Source: Synchiropus splendidus (Eukaryota; Chordata; Actinopteri; Syngnathiformes; Callionymidae). Taken from it: a DNA stretch of 64,000 nucleotides. Positions 49,063-59,689 of this stretch are shown here, piece by piece. Each line of letters starts with the position of its first letter. Position 1 is the first letter of the stretch. Below the pieces are notes generated by a model. The model worked only from the letters and a program-made list of their open reading frames with translations, had not been told where the DNA came from and ran no database searches. The stretch spans positions 1,991,501-2,055,500 of the forward strand of contig NC_071340.1 of NCBI RefSeq assembly GCF_027744825.2, in the 5' to 3' direction. The position numbers were made by a program, and so were the translations under genes.

Positions 49063-49622
49063 TTTTTGATGTGTTTTTCCAAAGTTAACACCATTTTTAT
49101 GTTTGGCGTTCCAGAAACATCCTTATCTCAGGCTGAAAACGCGTTTGATGCAATTTGCCATAACTTTGCAGGAAAGCTTCAGAACATGAAATTTTCACCT
49201 CCAACTATAGCAGAAAGGGTCTTTCTAGCAGTTGCACATCAAATCTAAGCTGTCTGAAGTGTTTTTCCAAAGTTATCAACATTCTTATGTTTGGCGTTCC
49301 GGAATCAACCTAATCTCAGGCTGAAAACGCGTTTTCTGCATTGTGTAATAACTTTTCAGGGAAGCTTCAGAACATGAAATGTTCGCCTCCTACTATAGCA
49401 GATAGGGTCTTTCTAGTAGTTGCACATCAAATCTAAGCTGTCTGAAGTGTTTTTCCAAAGTTATCAACATTTTTATGTTTGGCGTTCTGGAATCCACCTT
49501 ATCTCAGGCTGAAAACGCCTTTTCTGCATTGTGCCATAACTTTGCAGGGAAGCTTCAGAACATGAAATTTTCACCTTCCACTATAGCAGAAATGGTCTTT
49601 CTAGTAGTTGCACATCAAATCT
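49063..49622 (+). repeat. Ordinary satellite monomers
   Basis: Three monomers are present, the first a TAACACCATTTTTATG/CCAGAAACATCC type that is multiplied later at 53.8 and 56.6 kb. Nothing else is seen. Confidence 0.7.
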
Positions 49623-50329
49623 AAGCTGTTTGAAGTGTTTTTTCCAAAGTTATCAACATTTTTTGGTTTGGCGTTCCGGAATCGACCTTATCTCAGGCTG
49701 AAAACGCGTTTTCTGCCTTGTGGCATAACTTTGCAGGGAAGCTTCAGAACATGACATTTTCACATCCCACTATAGCAGAAAGGGTCTTTTAAGTAGTTGC
49801 ACATCAAATCTAAGCTGTCTGAAGTGTTTTTCCAAAGTTATCAACATTTTTATGTTTGGCGTTCCGGAATCTACCTTATCTCTGGCTGAATAAGCGTTTT
49901 CTGCATTGTGCCATAACTTTGCAGGGAATCTTCAGAACATGAAATTTTCACCTCCCACTATAACAGAAAGGGTCTTTCTAGTAGTTGCACATCAAATCTA
50001 AGCTGTTTGAAGTGTTTTTCCAAAGTTATCAGCATTTTTATGTTTGCCGTTCCGGAATCAACCTTATCTCAGGCTGAAAACGCTTTTTACGGATTGTGCC
50101 ATAACTTTGCAGGAAAATTTCAAAACATGAAATTTTCAATTCCCACTAAAGCAGAAAGGGTTTTTCTCCTACTTGCACATCAAATCTAAGCTGTCTGAAG
50201 TGTTTTTCGATAGTTTTCAACATTTTTTTATTTGGCGTTCCTGAATCGACCTTATCTCAGGCTGAAAACACATTTTCTGCATTGTGCCATAACTTTGCAG
50301 GGAAGCTTCAGAACATGAAATTTTCAACT

Positions 50330-50884
50330 CCCACTACAGCAGAAAGGGTCCTTCTAGTAGTTGCACGTCAAATCTAAGCTGTCTGAAGTGTTTTTCCAAA
50401 GTTATCAACATTTTTATGTTTGGCATTCCAGAATCGACCTTATGTCTGGCTGAAATCGCGTTTTCAGCATTGTGCCATCACTTTGCAGGAAAGCTGCAGA
50501 ATATAAAATTTTCGCCTCCCACTATAGCAGAAAGGGTCTTTCTAGTAGTTGCACAACAAATCTAAGCGGTCTGAAGTGTTTTTCGAAAGTTATCATATTT
50601 TTATGTTTGGCGTTCCGGAATTGACCTTGTCTCATGCTGAAAACGCGTTTTCTGCATTGTGCCATAACTTTGCAGGGAAGCTTCAGAACATGACATTTAA
50701 ACATCCCACTATAGCAGATAGGGTCTTTCTAGTAGTTGCACATCAAATGTAAGCTGTTTGAAGTGTTTTTCCAAAGTTATCAACATTTTTATGTATGGCG
50801 TTCCGGATTCAACCTTATCTCAGGCTGAAAACGGGTTTTCTGCATTGTGCCATAACTTTGCAGGGAAGCTTCAGAACATGAAAT
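50330..50884 (+). repeat. 940-bp-spaced duplication, left copy
   Basis: The segment repeats at offset 940 (five monomers) at 51270-51824, with two differences found (CAACATTTTT/CAACCTTTTT and CCAGAATCG/CCAGCATCG). The three monomers include one shortened to GTTATCATATTTTTATG, ATGTATGGCGTTCCGGATTC, and the CACATCAAATGTAAGC variant. Confidence 0.87.
50586..50595 (+). other. Junction that removed a 181-bp monomer
   Basis: The left side (CACAACAAATC, AAGCGGTCTG, TTTTTCGAAAG) matches the beginning of the 181-bp monomer at 46810. The right side (TCATATTTTTATG, GGAATTGACCTTG) matches the next monomer, at 46991. The shared AAAGTTATCA is the bridge. The product occurs again at 51526-51535 because the junction was later copied by the 940-bp duplication, which gives a relative order of events. 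Confidence 0.87.
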
Positions 50885-51269
50885 TTTAACATCCCACTAT
50901 CGCAGAAAAGGTCATTCTAGTAGTTGCACATCAAATCTAAGCTGTCCTGAAGTGTTTTTCTGAAGTTATCAACATTTTCATGTTTGGCGTTCCGGAACCC
51001 ACCTTATCTCAGCCTGAAAACGCGTTTTACATATTTTGCCATAACTTTGCAGGGAAGCTTCAGAACATGAAATTTTAACATCCCACTATAGCAGAAAGGG
51101 TCTTTCTAGTAGTTGCACATCAAATCTAAGCTGTCTGAAGTGTTTTTCCAAAGTTATCAATATTTTTATTTTTGGCGTTCCGGAATCGACCTTATCTCAG
51201 GCTGAAAACGCGTTTCCCGCATTGTGGCATAACTTTTCAAGGAAGCTTCAGAACATGAAATGTTCGCCT

Positions 51270-51824
51270 CCCACTACAGCAGAAAGGGTCCTTCTAGTAG
51301 TTGCACGTCAAATCTAAGCTGTCTGAAGTGTTTTTCCAAAGTTATCAACCTTTTTATGTTTGGCATTCCAGCATCGACCTTATGTCTGGCTGAAATCGCG
51401 TTTTCAGCATTGTGCCATCACTTTGCAGGAAAGCTGCAGAATATAAAATTTTCGCCTCCCACTATAGCAGAAAGGGTCTTTCTAGTAGTTGCACAACAAA
51501 TCTAAGCGGTCTGAAGTGTTTTTCGAAAGTTATCATATTTTTATGTTTGGCGTTCCGGAATTGACCTTGTCTCATGCTGAAAACGCGTTTTCTGCATTGT
51601 GCCATAACTTTGCAGGGAAGCTTCAGAACATGACATTTAAACATCCCACTATAGCAGATAGGGTCTTTCTAGTAGTTGCACATCAAATGTAAGCTGTTTG
51701 AAGTGTTTTTCCAAAGTTATCAACATTTTTATGTATGGCGTTCCGGATTCAACCTTATCTCAGGCTGAAAACGGGTTTTCTGCATTGTGCCATAACTTTG
51801 CAGGGAAGCTTCAGAACATGAAAT
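51270..51824 (+). repeat. 940-bp-spaced duplication, right copy
   Basis: This is the second copy of 50330-50884. The sequence parts from the left copy at about 51824, where AAATGTTCACC replaces AAATTTTAACATCCC. From there it continues as the right copy of the 4.5-kb-spaced block. Confidence 0.86.
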
Positions 51825-53387
51825 GTTCACCTCCCACTATAGCAGAAAGGGTCTCTCTAGTAGTTGCACATCAAATCTAAGCTGTCTGAAGTGTTTTTCC
51901 AAAGTTATCAACATTTTTATGTTTGGGGTTCCGGAATCAACCTTATCTCAGGCTGAAAACGCATTTTACGCATTGTGCCATAACTTTGCCGGAAAGCTTC
52001 AGAACATGAAATTTTCACCTCCCACTATAGCAGAAAGGGTCTTTCTAGTAGTTGCACATCAAATCTAAGCTGTCTGAAGTGTTTTTTCGAAGTTTTCAAC
52101 ATTTTTATGTTTGGCGTTCCGGAATCGACCTTATGTGAGGCTGAAAACGCGTTTTCTGCATTGTGCCATAACTTTGCCGGGAAGCTTCAGAACAAGAAAT
52201 TTTCACCTCCCACTATAGCAGAAAGGGTCTTTCTAGTAGTTGCACATCAAATCTAAGCTGTCTGAAGTATTTTTCCAAAGTTATCAACATTTTTATGTTT
52301 GGCGTTCCGGAATCGACCTTATGTGATACTGAAAACTCGTTTTCTGCATTGTGCCATAACTTTGCAGGGAATCTTCAGAACATGAAATTTTAACATCCCA
52401 CTATCGCAGAAAAGGTCATTCTAGTAGTTGCACATCAAATCTAAGCTGTCTTGAAGTGTTTTTCTGAAGTTATCAACATTTTCATGTTTGGCGTTCCGGA
52501 ACCCACCTTATCTCAGCCTGAAAACGCGTTTTACATATTTTGCCATAACTTTGCAGGGAAGCTTCAGAACATGAAATTTTAACATCCCACTATAGCAGAA
52601 AGGGTCTTTCTAGTAGTTGCACATCAAATCTAAGCTGTCTGAAGTGTTTTTCCAAAGTTATCAACATTTTTATTTTTGGCGTTCCGGAATCGACCTTATC
52701 TCAGGCTAAAAACGCGTTTCCTGGATTGTGGCATAACTTTTCAAGGAACCTTCAGAACATGAAATGTTCGCCTCCCACGATAGCAGATAGGGTCTTTCTA
52801 GTATTTGCACATCAAATCTAAGCTGTCTGAAGTGTTTTTCCAAAGTTATCAACATATTTATGTTTGGCGTTCTGGAACCCACCTTATCTCAGGCTGAAAA
52901 CGCGTTTTCTGCATTGTGCCGTAACTTTGCAGGGAGACTTCAGAACATGAAATTTTGTCCTCCCACTATTGCAGAAAGGGTATTTCTAGTAGTTGCACAT
53001 CAAATCTTAGCTGTCTGAAGTGTTTTTCCAAAGCTATCAACATTTTTAAGTTTGGCGTTCTGAAATCAATCTTATCTCAGGCTGAAAACGCGTTTTACGC
53101 AATTTGCCATAACTTTGCAGGGAAGCTTCAGAACATGAAATTTTAACCTCCCACTATAGCAGAAAGGGTCTTTCTAGTAGTTGCACATCAAATCTAAGCT
53201 GTCGAAAGAGTTTTTCCAAAGTTATCAACATTTTTATGTTTGGCGTTTCGGAAGCGAACTTATCTCCGGATGAAAACGCGATTTCTGCATTGTGGCATAA
53301 CTTTGCAGGGAAGCTTCAGAACATGAAATTTTCACCTCCCACTGTAGCAAAAAGGGTCTTTCTAGTAGTTGCACATCAAATCTAAGC
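51823..53387 (+). repeat. 4.5-kb-spaced duplication, right copy
   Basis: This follows 47310-49062 in order, with one monomer fewer. Differences include GTTTGGGGTTCCGG, GTTTTCAAC, a GCTAAAAACG variant and a GTGCCGTAACTTTGCAGGG monomer with GGGAGACTTC. It ends where AAGCTGTCTGAAG replaces AAGCTTTTTGATG. Confidence 0.8.
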
Positions 53388-54888
53388 TGTCTGAAGTGTT
53401 TTTCCAAAGTTATCAACATTTTTATGTTTGGCGTTCTGGAACCCACCTAATCTCAGGCTGAAAACACGTTTTCTGCATTGTGCCATAACTTTTCAGGGAA
53501 GCTTCAGAACATGAAATGTTCGCCTCCCACTATAGCAGATAGGGTCTTTCTAGTAGTTGCACATCAAATCTAAGCTATCTGAAGTGTTTTTCCAAAGTTA
53601 TCAATATTCTTATGTTTTGCGTTCCGGAATCATCCTTATCTCAGACTGAAAACGTGTTTTCTGCATTGTGCCATATCTTTGCAGGGAAACTACAGAACAT
53701 GAAATTTTCACCTCCAACTATAGCAGAAATGGTCTTTCTAGTAGTTGCACATCAAATCTAAGCTTTTTGATGTGTTTTTCCAAAGTTAACACCATTTTTA
53801 TGTTTGGCGTTCCAGAAACAATCTTATCTCAGGCTGAAAACGCGTTTTACGCAATTTGCCATAACTTTGCAGGAAAGCTTCAGAACATGAAATTTTCACC
53901 TCCAACTATAGCAGAAAGGGTCTTTCTAGTAGTAGCACATCAAATCTAAGCCGTCTGAAGTGTTTTTCCAAAGTTAACACCATTTTCATGTTTGGCGTTC
54001 CAGAAACAACCTTATCTCAGGCTGAAAATGCGTTTTACGCAATTTGCCATAACTTTGCAGGAAAGCTTCAGAACATGAAATTTTAACCTCGCACCATAGC
54101 AGAAAAGGTCATTCTAGTAGTTGCACATCAAATCTAAGCTGTCTTGAAGTGGTTTTCTAAAGCTATCAACATTTTTATGTTTGGCGTTCCGGAACACACC
54201 TCATCTCAGCCTGAAAACGCGTTTTACACATTTTGCCATAACGTTGCAGGGGAGCTTCAGAACATGAAATTTTAACATCCCACTATAGCAGAAAGGGTCT
54301 TTCTAGCAGTTGCACATCAAATCTAAGCTGTCTGAAGTGTTTTTCCAAAGTTATCAACATTCTTATGTTTGGCGTTTCGGAATCAACCTAATCTCAGGCT
54401 GAAAACGCGTTTTCTGCATTGTGCTATAACTTTTCAGGGAAGCTTCAGAACATGAAATGTTCGCCTCCTACTATAGCAGATAGGGTCTTTCTAGTAGTTG
54501 CACATCAAATCTAAGCTGTCTGAAGTGTTTTTCCAAAGTTATCAACATTTTTATGTTTGGCGTTCTGGAATCCACCTAATCTCAGGCTGAAAACGCGTCT
54601 TACGCAATATGCCTTAACTTTGCAGGAAAGCTTAGGAAAATGAAATTTTCACCTCCCACTATTGCAGAAAGTGTCTTTCTCGTAGTTGCACATCAAATCT
54701 AAGCTGTCTGAAGTGTTTTTCCAAAGTTATCAACATTTTTATGTTTGGCGTTCCGGAACCCACCTTATCTCTGCCTGAAAACGCGTCTTACATATTTTGC
54801 CATAATTATGCAGGGAAGCTTCAGAAGATGACATTTTAACATCCCACTTTTGCAGAAAGGGTCTTTCTAGTAGTTTCACATCAAATCT
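53388..54888 (+). repeat. Satellite monomers of the TAACACCAT family
   Basis: Eight monomers are present. Those near 53765 and 53953 carry GTTAACACCATTT with TTCCAGAAACAA. Others carry GTCTTGAAGTGG with GGAACACACC (54143), CTTTTCAGGG with CGCCTCC, or TTACATATTTTGCC. The 54143 monomer type recurs at 57341 and 58846. Confidence 0.72.
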
Positions 54889-55264
54889 AAGCAGTCTGAA
54901 GTGTTTTTCCAAAGTTATCAATATTTTTATGTTTGGCGTTCCGGAATCGACCTTATCTCAGGCTGAAAACGCGTTTCCTGCATTGTGGCATAACTTTGCA
55001 GGGAAGCTTCAGAACATGAAATTTTCACCTCCCACTGTAGCAGAAAGGGTCTTTCTAGTAGTTGCACATCAAATCTAAGCTGTCTGAAGTGTTTTTCCAA
55101 AGTTATCAACATTTTTATGTTTGGCGTTCCGGAATCGACCTTATCTCAGGCTGAAAACGCGTTTCCTGCATTGTGGCATAACTTTGCAGGGAAGCTTCAG
55201 AACATGAAATTTTTACCTCCCACTGTAGCAGAAAGGGTCTTTCTAGTAGTTGCACATCAAATCT
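54889..55264 (+). repeat. Adjacent duplicate monomers (GTGGCATAAC)
   Basis: Monomers 54889-55076 and 55077-55264 are identical from about phase 40 onward, except one T/C in the ATTTTTACC/ATTTTCACC stretch. Both have GCGTTTCCTGCATTGTGGC and CACTGTAGC. They differ before that at GCAGTCTG and CAATATT. Confidence 0.85.
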
Positions 55265-56581
55265 AAGTTGTCTGAAGTGTTTTTCCAAAGTAATCAACAT
55301 TCTTATGTTTGGCGTTCCAGAATCAACCTTATCTCAGACTGAAACCGTGTTTTCTGCATTGTGCCATAACTTTTCAGGGAAGCTTCAGAACATGAAATGG
55401 TCGCCTCCCACTATAGCAGATAGGGTCTTTCTAGTAGTTGCACATCAAATCTAAGCTGTCTGAAGTGTTTTTCCAAAGTTATCAACATTTTTATGTTTGG
55501 CGTTCTGGAACCCACCTTATCTCAGGCTGAAAACGCGTTTTCTGCATTGTGCCATAACTTTGCAGGGAAGCTTCAGAACATGAAATTTTCACCTCCCACT
55601 ATAGCAGAAAGGGTCTTTCTAGTAGTTGCACATCAAATCTAAGCTGTCTGAAGTGTTTTTCCAAAGTTATCAACATTTCCATGTTTGGCGTTCTGGAACC
55701 CACCTAATCTCAGGGTGAAAACGCGTTTTCTGCATTGTGCCGTAACTTTGCAGGGAGACTTCAGAACATGAAATTTTCTCCTCCCACTATAGCAGAAAGG
55801 GTATTTCTCGTAGTTGCACATCAAATCTAAGTTGTCTGAAGTGTTTTTCCAAAGTTATCAACATTCTTATGTTTGGCGTTCCAGAATCAACCTTATCTCA
55901 GACTGAAACCGTGTTTTCTGCATTGTGCCATAACTTTGCAGGGAATCTTCAGAACATGAAATTTTAACATCCCACTATCGCAGAAAAGGTCATTCTAGTA
56001 GTTGCACATCAAATCTAAGCTGTCTTGAAGTGTTTTTCTGAAGTTATCAACATTTTTATGTTTGGCGTTCCGGAACCCACCTTATCTCAGCCTGAAAACG
56101 CGTTTTACATATTTTGCCATAACTTTGCAGGGAAGCTTCAGAACATGAAATTTTAACATCCCACTATAGCAGAAAGGATCGTTCTAGTAGTTGCACATCA
56201 AATCTAAGCTGTCTGAAGAGTTTTTCCAAAGCTATCAACATTTTTAAGTTTGGCGTTCTGAAATCAATCTTATCTCAGGCTGAAAACGCGTTTGACGCAA
56301 TTTGCCATAACTTTGCAGGGAAGCTTCAGAACATGAAATTTTAACCTCCCACTATAGCAGAAAGGGTCTTTCTAGTAGTTGCACATCAAATCTAAGCTGT
56401 CGAAAGTGTTTTTCCAAAGTTATCAACATTTTTATGTTTGGCGTTTCGGAAGCGAACTTATCTCCGGATGAAAATGCGATTTCTGCATTGTGGCATAACT
56501 TTGCAGGGAAGCTTCAGAACATGAAATTTTCACCTTCCACTGTAGCAAAAAGCGTCTTTCTAGTAGTTGCACATCAAATCT
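55265..56581 (+). repeat. Mixed monomers incl. near-consensus and 47-48 kb types
   Basis: Seven monomers are present. 55453-55640 is the reference copy. At 55.9-56.2 kb the AAAATTTTAACATCCC / CATTCTAG / GTCTTGAAGTG / ACATATTTTGCC series seen at 47.9, 50.9 and 52.4 kb appears again. TTTTTAAGTTTGG and GTCGAAAGTG monomers follow, as in the 4.5-kb-spaced block. Confidence 0.72.
55453..55640 (+). repeat. Reference satellite monomer, 188 bp
   Basis: This copy is exactly 188 bp and matches the hand-made consensus almost everywhere. The exception is CTGGAACCC in place of CCGGAATCG near phase 53-61. It shows the landmarks in order: T-runs at phase 16-20 and 36-40, GAAAACGCGTTTTC at 77-90, the HindIII site inside GAAGCTTC at 115-122, AGAAAG-GGT-CTTTCT at 154-168, and TAGTAGTTGCACATCAAATC near the end. 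It is a convenient standard for phasing the others. Confidence 0.9.
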
Positions 56582-56957
56582 AAGCTTTTTGATGTGTTTT
56601 TCCAAAGTTAACACCATTTTTATGTTTGGCGTTCCAGAAACATCCTTATCTCAGGCTGAAAACGCGTTTTACGCAATTTGCCATAACTTTGCAGGGAAGC
56701 TTCAGAACATGAAATTTTCACCTTCCACTGTAGCAAAAAGGGTCTTTCTAGTAGTTGCACATCAAATCTAAGCTTTTTGATGTGTTTTTCCAAAGTTAAC
56801 ACCATTTTTATGTTTGGCGTTCCAGAAACATCCTTATCTCAGGCTGAAAATGCGTTTTACGCAATTTGCCATAACTTTGCAGGAAAGCTTCAGAACATGA
56901 AATTTTCACCTCCCAATATAGCAGAAAGGGTCTTTCTAGTAGTTGCACATCAAATCT
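56582..56957 (+). repeat. Adjacent duplicate monomers (TAACACCAT)
   Basis: Monomers 56582-56769 and 56770-56957 both start AAGCTTTTTGATG and carry GTTAACACCATTTTTATG, TTCCAGAAACATCC and CGCAATTTGCC. They differ in CAGGGAAGC/CAGGAAAGC, in CCTTCCACTGTAGCA/CCTCCCAATATAGCA and in one CpG. Confidence 0.86.
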
Positions 56958-57282
56958 AAGCTGTCTGATGTGTTTTTCCAAAGTTATAAACATTTTCATG
57001 TTTGGCGTTCCGGAATCGACCTTATCTCAGGCTGACAAGGCGTTTTACGCATTGTGCAATAACTTTGCAGGGAAGCATGAGAACATGAAATTTTCAGCTC
57101 CCACTATGACAAACAGGTTCATTCTAATAGTTGCACATCAAATCTAATCTGTCTGAAGTGTTTTTCCAAAGTTATCAACATTTTTATGTTTGGCGTTCCG
57201 AAACCCACCTTATCTCTGGCTGAAAAGCGTTTTTGTGCATTGTGCCATAACTTTTCAGGGAAGCTTCAGAACATGAAATTTT

Positions 57283-57895
57283 AACCTCCCACAATAGCAG
57301 AAAAGGTCATTCTAGTAGTTGCACATCAAATCTAAGCTGTCTTGAAGTGGTTTTCTAAAGCTATCAACATTTTTATGTTTGGCGTTCCGGAACACACCTC
57401 ATCTCAGCCTGAAAACGCGTTTTACACATTTTGCCATAACTTTGCAGGGAAGCTTCAGAACATGAAATTTTAACATCCCACTATAGCAGACAGGGTCTTT
57501 CTAGCAGTTGCACATCAAATCTAAGCTGTCTGAAGTGTTTTTCCAAAGTTATCAACATTCTTATGTTTGGCGTTCCGGAATCAACCTAATCTCAGGCTGA
57601 AAACGCGTTTTCTGCATTGTGCCATAACTTTTCAGGGAAGCTTCAGAACATGAAATGTTCGCCTCCTACTATAGCAGATAGGGTCTTTCTAGTAGTTGCA
57701 CAACAAATCTAAGCTGTCTGAAGTGTTTTTCCAAAGTTATCAACATTTTTATGTTTGGCGTTTTGGAATCCACCTTATCTCAGGCTGAAAACGCGTTTTC
57801 TGCATTGTGCCATAACTTTGCAGGGAAGCTTCAGAACATGAAATTTTCACCTCCCACTATAGCAGAAAGGGTCTTTCTAGTAGTTGCACATCAAA
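57283..57895 (+). repeat. 1505-bp-spaced duplication, left copy
   Basis: Three to four monomers match 58788-59400 at offset 1505. They are GTCTTGAAGTGG/GCTATCAAC/GGAACACACCTCATC; TTACACATTTTGCC with TTTTAACATCCC; CATTCTTATG with GGAATCAACCTAATC and CGCCTCCTACTATAGC; and a near-consensus GGAATCCACC monomer. Few differences are seen. Confidence 0.83.
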
Positions 57896-57898
57896 TCT

Positions 57899-58645
57899 AA
57901 GCTGTTTGAAGTGTTTTTCCAAAGTTATCAACATTTTTTGGTTTGGCGTTCCGGAATCGACCTTATCTCAGGCTGAAAACGCGTTTTCTGCCTTGTGGCA
58001 TAACTTTGCAGGGAAGCTTCAGAACATGACATTTTCACATCCCACTATAGCAGAAAGGGTCTTTTAAGTAGTTGCACATCAAATCTAAGCTGTCTGAAGT
58101 GTTTTTCCAAAGTTATCAACATTTTTATGTTTGGCGTTCCGGAATCTACCTTATCTCTGGCTGAAAACGCTTTTTACGGATTGTGCCATAACTTTGCAGG
58201 AAAGCTTCAAAACATGAAATTTTCAATTCCCACTAAAGCAGAAAGGGTTTTTCTCCTACTTGCACATCAAATCTAAGCTGTCTGAAGTCTTTTTCGATAG
58301 TTTTCAACATTTTTTTATTTGGCGTTCCTGAATCGACCTTATCTCAGGCTGAAAACACATTTTCTGCATTGTGCCATAACTTTGCAGGGAAGCTTCAGAA
58401 CATGAAATTTTCAACTCCCACTACAGCAGAAAGGGTCCTTCTAGTAGTTGCACGTCAAATCTAAGCTGTCTGAAGTGTTTTTCCAAAGTTATCAACATTT
58501 TTATGTTTGGCATTCCAGAATCGACCTTATGTCTGGCTGAAATCGCGTTTTCAGCATTGTGCCATCACTTTGCAGGAAAGCTGCAGAATATAAAATTTTC
58601 GCCTCCCACTATAGCAGAAAGGGTCTTTCTAGTAGTTGCACATCA
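57899..58645 (+). repeat. Cassette E, copy 3, with a skipped monomer
   Basis: The series CATTTTTTGGTTTGG/GGTCTTTTAAGTAG then GGAATCTACC matches 49623 at offset 8275. From about 58166 the offset is 8087, one monomer less. It then continues through CTTTTTACGGATTG, CATTTTTTTATTTGG and GGCATTCCAGAATCG. The GCATATAAAATTTTC-type end joins a different monomer near 58640. Confidence 0.8.
58159..58166 (+). other. In-register recombination junction
   Basis: GGAATCTACCTTATCTCTGG is followed by CTGAAAACGCTTTTTACGG. In cassette E copy 2 these two halves lie in consecutive monomers, the first continuing as CTGAATAAGCG. The bridge is GGCTGAA. The offset drops by exactly 188. Confidence 0.82.
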
Positions 58646-58787
58646 AATCTAAGCTGTCGAAAGTGTTTTTCCAAAGTTATCAACATTTTTATGTTTGGCG
58701 TAACGGAATCGACCTTATCTCCGGCTGAAAACGCGTTTTCTGCATTGTGCCATAACTTTGCAGGGAAGCTTCAGAACATGAAATTTT

Positions 58788-59400
58788 AACCTCCCACTAT
58801 AGCAGAAAAGGTCATTCTAGTAGTTGCACATCAAATCTAAGCTGTCTTGAAGTGGTTTTCTAAAGCTATCAACATTTTTATGTTTGGCGTTCCGGAACAC
58901 ACCTCATCTCAGCCTGAAAACGCGTTTTACACATTTTGCCATAACTTTGCAGGGAAGCTTCAGAACATGAAATTCTAACATCCCACTATAGCAGAAAGGG
59001 TCTTTCTAGCAGTTGCACATCAAATCTAAGCTGTCTGAAGTGTTTTTCCAAAGTTATCAACATTCTTATGTTTGGCGTTCCGGAATCAACCTAATCTCAG
59101 GCTGAAAACGCGTTTTCTGCATTGTGCCATAACTTTTCAGGGAAGCTTCAGAACATGAAATGTTCGCCTCCTACTATAGCAGATAGGGTCTTTCTAGTAG
59201 TTGCACATCAAATCTAAGCTGTCTGAAGTGTTTTCCAAAGTTATCAACATTTTTATGTTTGGCGTTCTGGAATCCACCTTATCTCAGGCTGAAAACGCGT
59301 TTTCTGCATTGTGCCATAACTTTGCAGGGAAGCTTCAGAACATGAAATTTTCACCTCCCACTTTAGCAGAAAGGGTCTATCTAGTAGTTGCACATCAAAG
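58788..59400 (+). repeat. 1505-bp-spaced duplication, right copy
   Basis: This is the second copy of 57283-57895. It has one fewer T in GTGTTTTCCAAAG and a CTTTAGC variant, and ends near GCACATCAAAGC. Confidence 0.82.
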
Positions 59401-59689
59401 CTAAGCTGTTTGAAGTGTTTTTCCAAAGTTAACACCATTTTTATGTTCGGCGTTCCAGAAACAACCTTATCTCAGGCTGAAAACGCGTCTTACATATTTT
59501 GCCATAACTATGCAGGGAAGCTTCAGAAGATGACATTTTAACATCCCACTTTTGCAGAAAGGGTCTTTCTAGTAGTTTCACATCAAATCTAAGCAGTCTG
59601 AAGTGTTTTTCCAAAGTTATCAATATTTTTATGTTTGGCGTTCCGGAATCGACCTTATCTCAGGCTGAAAACGCGTTCCTGCATTGTGG
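59401..59689 (+). repeat. Transition monomers
   Basis: A TAACACCATTTTTATG monomer with GTTCGGCG and TTACATATTTTGCC is followed by a CAATATTTTTATG monomer. Both types are seen at 54.7-54.9 kb. The second has a 1-bp loss in AACGCGTTCCTGC. Confidence 0.72.

Larger units (their letters stand above)
49623..50884 (+). repeat. Cassette E, copy 2
   Basis: The series CATTTTTTGGTTTGG, GCTGAATAAGCG and CTTTTTACGGATTG is followed by an extra CATTTTTTTATTTGG monomer. It then continues with the GGCATTCCAGAATCG monomer and a chimera that skips the 181-bp unit. The end of the block, 50330-50884, is repeated at 51270-51824. Confidence 0.8.
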
